Source of the DNA: Pteria penguin
Lineage: Eukaryota > Mollusca > Bivalvia > Pterioida > Pteriidae
NCBI GenBank assembly: GCA_035048485.1
Contig: CM068584.1
Location: 59,025,739-59,089,738 of the forward strand
Direction of reading: 5' to 3'
DNA length: 64,000 nt
Every line of letters starts with the position of its first letter. Within the stretch, counting starts at the first letter, position 1. A model generated the notes under the pieces. The model was not told where the DNA came from and made no database searches. It was given only the letters and a program-made list of their open reading frames with translations. The position numbers and the translations under genes are program-made. Positions 56,865 to 64,000 of the stretch are shown one piece after another.

Positions 56865-57672
56865 GATGACCCAGTTTGCCACAATATTATTACAATCCTA
56901 AAGGAAAAACGGTGGTAAATCTACCTGAAAGGTGGACTTTTCCATACGGAAATGTGCTTTGAATGTAGGGTCATTGTATCTAGGTATGTCATTTTGAACA
57001 AACCCTTCTATTCTATGGTTGAATAGACTTGGGGATGGTGTGGGTTCAGAACTCAATGCCAGCATAATGGCATTATTCGTAGCACTACAATGCCCTGCAT
57101 CTAATGCGTCCATCTGTTGGATGGCTTCAAAGCCATCGTCGTCCAACGCTACTGCCAACAACAGAGGGTTTACATTGCTTAACGCCATTATGAAATAATT
57201 TGGCAGACGACAATTTAGAGACCGAGATGAAAATAAGGTTTTAAATAAGCATACTCGAAACAAATTACCTAATACATATTTTATTGCATTGTTGTAAGAT
57301 ATTTGAAGCAGATTGTTGGAGTCGATCACTGTAATCACAAAGCTAACTGAATTTTAAACCAAATTAGCAAATGCAACGCAATAATCGACCAACAAATAAA
57401 ATTTAATGTTGAAATAAACTCCAAGGATACTGAAAGGGCAAAAGAATGCCTGAAACTATCGCGGTCTTTAGATCCGAACAACTACTGTACTTCCTCCAGG
57501 TTCGACAGTGTGGCTAGGGTACTAACTGTTCAAAATTGGTCTCCTTTTGTAATAATCTGTTTTAATATGACGCCATTTTGATCGCAGCTAGCAGCTAGCT
57601 TATCGTTCAACAAGATAGAACTGCTACGTCATTTCATCTAGGCTAGCGGCTAGGCTATTGAACGCAACCCTG

Positions 57673-58660
57673 GTGTAGTGTTTTCGTCACACTTCCAACA
57701 CCGAGGCAGTTATGAATCCAGGCGTCTTTGTTACACAGTCCACGCCGTTGTCTCTGCTTTTTTTTTAAACATTTAAATAATCATTATCAAGTGTATACTT
57801 GGAATTTATATCATTGTTACCTGGAGTTGATGAATTTTGGGCTAATGCAAATATATCCAGGTGTCGTTAACACTTCGGGGTCAAAGGCTAGTTTTGGGAA
57901 ATGAGAAAATATGCTATCGATCCCGTTAAATACTGTATTACTCTATTATAACATAGTAATAATTGTGATAGCAATACGTTTATTAGATATACCAGTGCTC
58001 TATATACCTTTACTATACGTACATCCCGCTGTGGTAATATTTGTATAACTGAAGTCCCCATACGTCCCTGTCTTTGTTTGGCGAGAAAGGTATTTTACTT
58101 TAAAGGGGCATATTTTGTTCTTGATATTTAGTCAGTAAGGCACGTCGTTAAGATATACCATATTAGCGCATAACTAGAGATAACTAGAAACAACTTGAAT
58201 TAAGAGTCCAGTTCCTGTGATTGACTGATCATCGCCATGCATGGCCGTAGGAACCGGGGGGGGGGGGGGGGGGGCGCCTCCCCCGTTGTTGGCCGATCAT
58301 AGGTTATCTATTTTACTAATTTTTTCATTCCATTATTTTACAAGCAATTGATTTGCAGTCCTATAAGTTGTATTGCAGCACTTCTGACTTTATATATACT
58401 ACAAGTAATTTTCATTGAACAAATATAGGCAAAATTTCCCGTTCCTCTTCATATCAAAATGGCATTATATAAGTAGTTGTATATGGGGATTTTTAATCAA
58501 CGATCTGGTGCATGACAACACTTTATACTATATAGAGATAAGAAGGGTCATTCTAGAGCGAAAGCTGGATTACAAGGGTTACCTTCTAGTAGTATATCTG
58601 TCCGTATAGGGGTTTGTGGGGGTTTATTTTATTTGTTTATACTGATAAGAATAGATAAGA
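57673..58660. repeat. Non-coding; repeat shared with 24.4 kb, G run
   Basis: 57805-58125 resembles 24420-24735 in the same direction. An 18-base G run lies at ~58257. No gene recognised. Confidence 0.5.
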
Positions 58661-59018
58661 CCAATAGAAATGTGACGTCATGGGAATTTCCCAGAATACC
58701 GTACAATAGTACATATTGTAGAACCAAACATAAGATGTCCGTATAGGGGTATGATACGTCATGGAAATTCCCAGAACACCCTACAAGAGTACATGTTGTA
58801 GAACCAAACATAAGATGTCCGTATAGGGGTATGATATGTCATGGAAATTCCCAGAACACCCTACAAGAGTACATGTTGTAGAACCAAACATAAGATATTC
58901 GTATAGGGGTATGATACGTCATGGAAATTCCCAGAACACACTACAAGAGTACATGTTGTAGAACCAAACATAAGATGTCCGTATAGGGGTATTATACGTC
59001 ACAGGGTATTATACGTCA
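58661..59018 (+). promoter_or_regulatory. 80-bp tandem array with paired CRE and kB-type sites
   Basis: Four kB-like palindromes at an 80-bp spacing: GGGAATTTCCC at 58682-58692 and GGAAATTCCC at 58763-58772, 58843-58852 and 58923-58932. Just before each is a CRE or half-CRE: full TGACGTCA at 58673-58680, TACGTCA at 58755 and 58915, TATGTCA at 58835. Two more TACGTCA follow at 58995 and 59012. The array ends 22 bp before the TATA box of the CARD-PC4 gene. Sites are seen; use by NF-kB/Rel and CREB/ATF factors is inferred. Confidence 0.75.
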
Positions 59019-59039
59019 CAAGGTCGATACATATTCCAG

Positions 59040-59046
59040 TATAAAA
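59040..59046 (+). promoter_or_regulatory. TATA box of the CARD-PC4 gene
   Basis: TATAAAA 65-71 bp before the ATG at 59111, leaving room for a start site near 59070 and a ~40-nt leader. Confidence 0.7.
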
Positions 59047-59110
59047 CATTTCGAAAGTGGTATAGGTTTAATTATTTTGATAACATTTATACCAGAAGAA
59101 GCGTATCAAA

Positions 59111-59896
59111 ATGTCTTCTATGTATGAAATAGTAATAAGAGATAAGGACATCCTCTGTCGAGTTATGTTGGTGGCTAAAGTCATAGATGTATTATTACAG
59201 TATGGCATTCTGTCTACGGACCAAAAGAAAAAGATATTAAACGAAAATTCCGCATTGGATCAGGCGACAGCATTGATAAACGAATTAGCTTGGTGTCGAC
59301 CCGCAGTTTTCGCACATTTCATACATGCGCTTCGACTTAATAGGATATTCCATATGTCTGAAACTTTCGTTAGACAGATGTCCAAACCCGTATTCGACTC
59401 CAGCATTCAATCGAATCAACTTTGTCAATTAGACATAGGGAAAGGCTTCTATCTAACGGTAATTCAAAACAAGAACATTGCGTTTCATTTAAGAAAGTAT
59501 CATCGATACACAGAAAAAGGAAAGCTTTATCCGACACAGATCGGTGTCGTCCTGTCCGTCTACGACTGGATTACTTTGAATTTATTGCAAGAGGAAATTG
59601 ATGAAGTTTTTCAACGACGAGATACTTTGACATCCGAACGTCGTTGGCCACTCAGTTTCAACGTGATGGTTTCGATCAATAACAAATATCCTACTGTCGA
59701 CATACGCAAATACATGACGACAGAGGATCAAGGCTATGTAGCGACAAGACTGACTGAACATCGGGATGATTTGATACCAACAAGGAGAGGTATCCCACTA
59801 AATGACAGAATGTGGAACAATTTGAAATCGTGTATGATCGTAATGAATGATTTTATAAAATTAGATCAATATGACTGTATATGTAATAGTACCTGA
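59111..59896 (+). CDS. CARD-like domain fused to two PC4-like domains
   Basis: 261 codons, one intact exon. Residues ~5-80 have the six-helix hydrophobic pattern of a CARD/death fold (KVIDVLLQYGILSTDQKKKI; AVFAHFIHALR), a homotypic interaction module of apoptosis and innate immunity. Residues ~105-170 match the PC4/Sub1 coactivator fold: LDIGKGFYLTV, HLRKYH, YPTQIGVVLSVYDW, then a helix. Residues ~190-255 repeat it: SFNVMVSINNKYPTVDIRKY, LIPTRRGIPLNDRMWNNL. PC4 domains bind single-stranded or melted DNA as dimers; a tandem pair could do so within one chain. No signal peptide or membrane segment. The promoter has TATA and a kB/CRE array. Host immune regulator or viral/transposon transcription factor are both possible. 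Confidence 0.8.
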   Translation: MSSMYEIVIRDKDILCRVMLVAKVIDVLLQYGILSTDQKKKILNENSALDQATALINELAWCRPAVFAHFIHALRLNRIFHMSETFVRQMSKPVFDSSIQSNQLCQLDIGKGFYLTVIQNKNIAFHLRKYHRYTEKGKLYPTQIGVVLSVYDWITLNLLQEEIDEVFQRRDTLTSERRWPLSFNVMVSINNKYPTVDIRKYMTTEDQGYVATRLTEHRDDLIPTRRGIPLNDRMWNNLKSCMIVMNDFIKLDQYDCICNST

Positions 59897-60821
59897 GTAA
59901 AATATTTACACTCGTTTCATATGTAATAATACCTGAGTAAAAAAAAATTTACACTCGGTTTGTTCTATTTGATGATATTATATCAATCGTGTCTTATTCT
60001 CTTGTGTAATAAAACTAAGAATTGTAAAGAAATAAAATAAATGAATGTTTGAAAGTTCGCATTCTTTGTTTTCTTATTGATAATATGTAAATTCAATTCA
60101 TCACATGCTGTAAGATATAAACTGGTGCACGACTCAGTGGTAGAATTTTACGTTAAAAACGGAGAAGGTATTTAAGTGATACTTTGGCAAAGGAAAGAAC
60201 AAACATAGATGAAATTTAATGTATATGTTCTATTTGATCATTTGTAAAATCAACTGGTTATCAAATAAGTTACGGTATAGAAAAGTAATGTATGATATTG
60301 ACATTTGACTTTATTATCTTCTCAGTTAAGGTTCGTGGAATCTGGACTTGCGACCGATACACCTGTTATACGAAAACAGTGTAACTTAATTGTATGGTTA
60401 AAGAAAATATCTTTGGTATGAAAAGATAAAAATGACCAAAAACTCAAAACACACTTTTCTGGACTTCTTCAAAGAACTTCTCATCAATTATTATTAAAAT
60501 GATAAGGAATTATCGCACACTTAAGCTAACCAGTTTTCGAATAATAGATGAGTCATGAGTTTGACTACCACGTGAGGTCATATCCAGTGTTGGATAAAAA
60601 CAAATGTAATATTGTAAAATTTGCTACTCATTGTTTCGGATGACTTCAACACAAACATGTAAATATCGGTATCATACATCAATTAACATATAGTAACCAT
60701 GGAATAACTTAAAACAATAGATTGATATTTTCTTTCTACTTACGGTTAATGTTTAAATTCATACTAAATCCGTTCGACTATCACCTTAATAATAATATCC
60801 ACACCATCAAGAAAAATAGAT
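59897..60821. other. 3' spacer, no gene
   Basis: A short duplication follows the stop (ATATGTAATA-TACCTGAGTAAAA and TTTACACTCG twice). AATAAA signals near 60034. Otherwise AT-rich. Confidence 0.6.
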
Positions 60822-62704
60822 TCAATTTAAAACACTTTTATACAATTTTATATTTATTTTTATAATTTTACAAATTGTTTTTTTCCTTTTTTTGCTTCCA
60901 TCTGAAACCGAAAAAAAAAAATGCATTATTAAAATTTTTTCAAAATTATATACAAACTATGTTAGATAAAAGTTAAAATTATACACACATAGTGAAACGA
61001 GAGAAAAAGAAACCTGAAAAAATTACCTGTCGAAGCACCTTCTCCCCATTTTCGTTTCCTAAATAAAAGAAATATATTTTGTTATTTCCTATTTTCATTT
61101 TTCCGTTATAGCAAACAAATTAAGAACATGACCATTTTACCCTTATCATTTAGAATTAAATAAATCTATACTTCATAAGTGAAACTTTAATATATATGTT
61201 ATTTCTACTAAAATCAAAACCATTGAAAGACAGAAAATAAATTAAATTAAAAAGAAGACTTTGAAAAATAGAAGTATATACTTACGTTTTTTTTCTGTTC
61301 TTTATTCTGTTTAAGTGAAAAAATAATAAAAGATGTACATGTATCAATTTCGTATATTATCATTTAAATAAAGTAAAAAACGAAAAAGTACCGACGGGTT
61401 AAATCATAAATTTCGATTAAAGATTTTATCACGTACGTTTTGGCGGGTATCCGATTCATCGCTAAATGATAATAATAATAATAATAATAAATATAATAAT
61501 AATAATAATAATAATAATAACTTTTGATAACTCTAAATCTGACTTCTCAAACTTATTTAACGTTTTACTAGCAACTAGATTATTTATGGAAGAATAATAA
61601 AACAACGTTTATATGACAAGAAAAAAAAAGGTCATAATGTTGTATTTAAATAAAAAATACTTACGATGACACCGCTATAGGGCTGAAAAAGGTTATAATT
61701 TAAAGATAAATTTAATATGGACAAAATAAAATAGTTTTACATTTCATCATAGAAACATTCAAATACACAGAATACATACAAAATACACTGACTTATAAAA
61801 TAATTATTTTAATATAATATATAGAATATACATACCTTATTGGCAGAACACCTGACATAGGTGAACTACAATAAAATATAAAACGATTTGGCTTTTAGAT
61901 TGTTACTATATCATCATTAGTTAAAATGATAATATTATTTTATTTAAAAAGTATTTACACTTACAATGCATGATTATGAGTACATATGACTTACCTAAAC
62001 AAACCCCGCCACCACCAAGGGCTAAAGGTTTCAGACCTTAAAATATATATAAATATATATATTCATTGATATATACAAGAATACATATATATGTAAAAAT
62101 AATAAAATATATAATCTAAGTCAGCATTGTTGTAATAACATTAATCGTACATACCTTAAGGATCCTGGGGTGCTGAAAATAAAGAAAAAAATTGTATTAA
62201 TTGATAAAAATCACCAAACATAAGACCCTTTATAATTTATGGATTTCTTATTAATATAATTCAAAAGATATAATTTATAATGATACCAACATACATTAAA
62301 TCATAAAATATTTAATTACTTACAACAGTTGTGCACGAGGTGTTCGACACCTCGGTGATTCTACCGACGGCGGTGGTTGCTGCTGTTGTTGTTGTTCCGG
62401 CTGTTGATGTTCCTCCTGTTGTTGTTGCGGTTGATGCGTTCCGCATCGAAGGAGATCTAAAGATCTCGGTACATCGACGAGAAACGCTTGTGTTACGTTG
62501 ATGTAACAGCATCTACGGGGGGGGGGGGGGGAGTAGTCATTTAAAAAAAAAACATAGTTAGTTAACCTTTTAATAAATCATTTAACTTTTTATCCTTTTA
62601 TTTGAAATACTAAATATATATTACACCTTCTTTTATCTTTAATACTTTCGTATACTACTGTAGAAAAAAAACTACTTCTCGCACACACAAGTATGTGGAT
62701 TCAT
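60822..62704 (-). CDS. Nine-exon microexon gene, unknown product
   Basis: Exons on the minus strand: 62676-62704, 62324-62512, 62155-62172, 61995-62036, 61836-61865, 61665-61682, 61286-61306, 61027-61058, 60822-60901. All have GT donors and AG acceptors (mostly GTAAGT/GTATGT), and the 459 nt stay open from ATG 62704 to TGA. Exons 3-8 are 18, 42, 30, 18, 21 and 32 nt. The protein (~152 residues) starts Cys-rich (MNPHTCVCEK), then a Gln/Pro tract, SP-rich bits (SPWWWRG, SPMSG) and a basic end (NRKKTKRKWGEGAS, KKRKK), probably nuclear. The exon-2 acceptor uses a run of 15 C as its pyrimidine tract. Exon 4 has a second acceptor giving 27 nt, also in frame. No homology recognised. It converges on the CARD-PC4 gene. 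Confidence 0.7.
61467..61520. repeat. (AAT)n microsatellite
   Basis: Runs of AAT/ATA units in an intron of the microexon gene. Confidence 0.95.
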
Positions 62705-62735
62705 GATGAACAGATTTATGCGAGAAATTTTTCGA

Positions 62736-62743
62736 TTTATATA
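62736..62743 (-). promoter_or_regulatory. Possible TATA box of the microexon gene
   Basis: The minus strand reads TATATAAA 32-39 bp before the proposed ATG, which would leave a very short leader. Another start site is possible. Confidence 0.4.
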
Positions 62744-63174
62744 CCCGTTCATCTTCTGATCTTACCTGGGGGATGTGGTTACCAGGTTTCTGAATCTACT
62801 TGAGAATGTGGATGACAAGTTTCTGAATTTACTTTAGGGGTGGTTGTCACGTTTTAAACTTTTGACCTTACTTGGTTGGTGATAAATATGAGAATTAGAA
62901 AAATCTCACGGGAACACGGATAATGTACTCTAATACTGACTATCTATACATATGTATTTGAAGAATTATATTGAACTCTATCATATCTAGATGAATGTGT
63001 AATTCGTGGTAGGGTAAAAAAAAAATGCCAGCAACTGTTCTATTAATTTAGAAACGTCCGATCAGTTCGGTCGCCACATTCCAAATGACTTGATATATCT
63101 GATGTAAAGTCAATCGCGTATGTACACACGATAAGTGAATACACCGCTTTAAAATCTGTCACGTGTATATAATC

Positions 63175-63182
63175 TATATAAA
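63175..63182 (+). promoter_or_regulatory. Possible TATA box of the zinc-finger gene
   Basis: TATATAAA 65-72 bp before ATG 63247, with a CACGTG E-box at 63160-63165. Confidence 0.5.
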
Positions 63183-63246
63183 CACTATGAATAAAAAATA
63201 AAATCATTATTGAGACGTGCGATTGTAGGAGTCGGACGTTTTCGTC

Positions 63247-63856
63247 ATGAGTTTCTACTCCAGGTAAAAGAAAAAAAAATATGTAAACATATATAAACCT
63301 TTCAACGGAAATATTTTATATACATAATTAACGTCCCTATTAAACTTCTAAAGACGACTTCATCATGAATTTTACAAATTAGTATCAAGCATGTTTACTT
63401 GATATGATAACCACGGGTTCCTTCAATATCAGATGGTATGACACGGAGCACATGACTGACCCTTTAATTGACTCCAGTATGTGAAATGACTTTTAGTTTT
63501 CAATTTAAAGGATATCGTTATTTAACGATTTGAACGACGTGTTTTATAGTACTTGTATATCGACCCAAAACTTGTTTTACACTATTGATGGATGCAACAT
63601 AAGTCTATCTAAGAATAATGTATGTATAAATACTATGGATCAAAACACCGATACGCTATGTAGTGTAAGAAAGATAACTCTCATTTGAACATGTAATTCA
63701 TTTTGAAGAGATGAATGCTTATTTTCCGCGATAGGTGAATGCACTCTATCGTAAGTTCTTTTATAGTTATCCTTGTCGTTTCTGCGGACTGATATCACAC
63801 AGTCCACGAGAACGTCATTTTCACGAGATGAGTCATATTGATGAAACTGACAGGAG
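63247..63856 (+). CDS. Two-exon C2H2 zinc-finger gene, partial
   Basis: Exon 1 is 17 nt (63247-63263, MSFYS...) with donor AG|GTAAAAG. Exon 2 (63767-63856, acceptor TTTTATAG) continues in phase and codes a C-x2-C ... H-x-H/H finger (CRFCGLISHSPRERHFHEMS then H), ending at donor AG|GTATGT. More exons must lie beyond the window. Divergent from the microexon gene, with its own TATA. The very small first exon is like those of its neighbour. A DNA- or RNA-binding regulator is a guess. Confidence 0.5.
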
Positions 63857-64000
63857 GTATGTTAATATTATATAAAGAAAGTCATAGACAATGTTCTATT
63901 GGAATTTCCCTTTATGAATGCGAGGCCTACATGGGACTTGTATGGTCCTATTGGATTTTTGACTCTATACAATTAAGAACGAAAGGCCCATGTGTGGTGT
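63857..64000. other. Start of the next intron, window end
   Basis: AT-rich sequence after the GTATGT donor. No exon seen before the window ends. Confidence 0.5.

Larger units (their letters stand above)
54088..57188 (-). pseudogene. PIF/Harbinger DDE transposase, one frameshift
   Basis: Exon 1 (57188-56935, MALSNVNPLLLAVALDDDGF) ends in CAG|GTAGAT. Exon 2 starts at 54969 after TTGTGTAG in the same phase. Exon 2 has a helix-turn-helix (FRSVADRFGMSKGSLHHHI), first Asp in GYVDGCHIPI, second Asp in SVHDARVFRNS and Glu in VVERAFALLKG, as in HARBI1-type nucleases (DDE_Tnp_4). A single frameshift at a T run (~54375) separates the second Asp from the Glu. The 1.96-kb intron holds SINEs and the extra TIR copy. 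Otherwise the gene is well preserved, so the insertion is fairly young. Confidence 0.85.
51736..57672. mobile_element. PIF/Harbinger DNA transposon, 5.9 kb
   Basis: Left end GGGGTGCGTTCAATAGCCTA with GCCGCTAG; right end (minus strand) GGGTTGCGTTCAATAGCCTA with GCCGCTAG. TIR similarity reaches ~110 bp inward to an AAAATGGCG block. Carries the two genes usual for the superfamily: a Myb/MADF-like protein and a DDE nuclease. A third copy of the right-end sequence lies inside at 55686-55787. The expected 3-bp target duplication is not evident. SINEs and a TATACCCCCC repeat have inserted in it. Confidence 0.85.

Noticed and set aside
58661..59018. CRISPR-like regular repeats
   Set aside because: The 80-bp units are contiguous tandem copies without unique spacers, in a eukaryotic context.
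62312..62512. 66-residue Thr/Ala-rich frame on the minus strand
   Set aside because: It is a shadow of exon 2 of the microexon gene; the Gln/Pro frame is the one that stays open across nine exons.

Overview
The window looks like repeat-rich, AT-rich nuclear DNA of a marine invertebrate, most likely a bivalve mollusc. The evidence is spliceosomal introns, two tRNA-derived SINE families, Polinton/Maverick elements, a Ty3/gypsy element, PIF/Harbinger and Academ-like DNA transposons, long homopolymer C/G runs and many tandem arrays. There is no bacterial operon structure and I see no rRNA or confident tRNA gene. Almost every large coding region belongs to a mobile element and most are broken.

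Layout. 1-5.2 kb: SINE, one orphan terminal exon, a ~145-bp tandem array, an OTU-like remnant. 5.2-16.9 kb: an ~11.7-kb transposon with terminal inverted repeats, carrying two convergent genes (a RecQ-like helicase and a spliced zinc-finger/DUF6589-like transposase), itself invaded by SINEs and a 2.8-kb repeat. 18.6-22.6 kb: decayed pieces with an OB-fold-like exon, a retroelement integrase followed by a PHD finger, and a Ulp1-type protease followed by a PHD finger. 23.4-24.1 kb: ~204-bp satellite. 24.9-33.7 kb: remains of an old Polinton (copy 1), split by a gypsy element. 33.7-49.5 kb: a second, terminally repeated Polinton (copy 2, 15.8 kb) sitting inside a membrane-protein gene of copy 1. 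51.7-57.7 kb: a PIF/Harbinger transposon with a Myb/MADF-like partner gene and a DDE transposase. 57.8-64 kb: a compact cluster of apparently intact genes.

The two Polintons have the same gene order after the polymerase: PolB C-terminus, then a small spliced acidic/basic gene on the opposite strand, then a secreted/membrane protein gene. Both PolB copies share an intron at the same codon. Copy 2 also has an integrase with altered catalytic residues, a protease and packaging ATPase whose active-site motifs survive, but no major capsid protein that I can recognise. Its PolB is broken by a SINE, an 812-bp inverted-repeat insertion, frameshifts and a deletion.

The right end is the most interesting part. 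A 261-residue single-exon gene fuses a CARD-like death fold to two PC4-like DNA-binding domains. It is preceded by a TATA box and an 80-bp tandem array in which each unit carries a kB-type site next to a CRE or CRE half-site, resembling inducible (virus-like) enhancers. Convergent with it is a nine-exon gene whose seven internal exons after the first two are mostly 18-42 nt microexons yet keep one frame open to a stop. A divergent two-exon C2H2 zinc-finger gene runs off the window end. A ~300-bp sequence shared between 24.4 kb and 57.8 kb hints that this cluster may be related to the Polinton copy-1 region.
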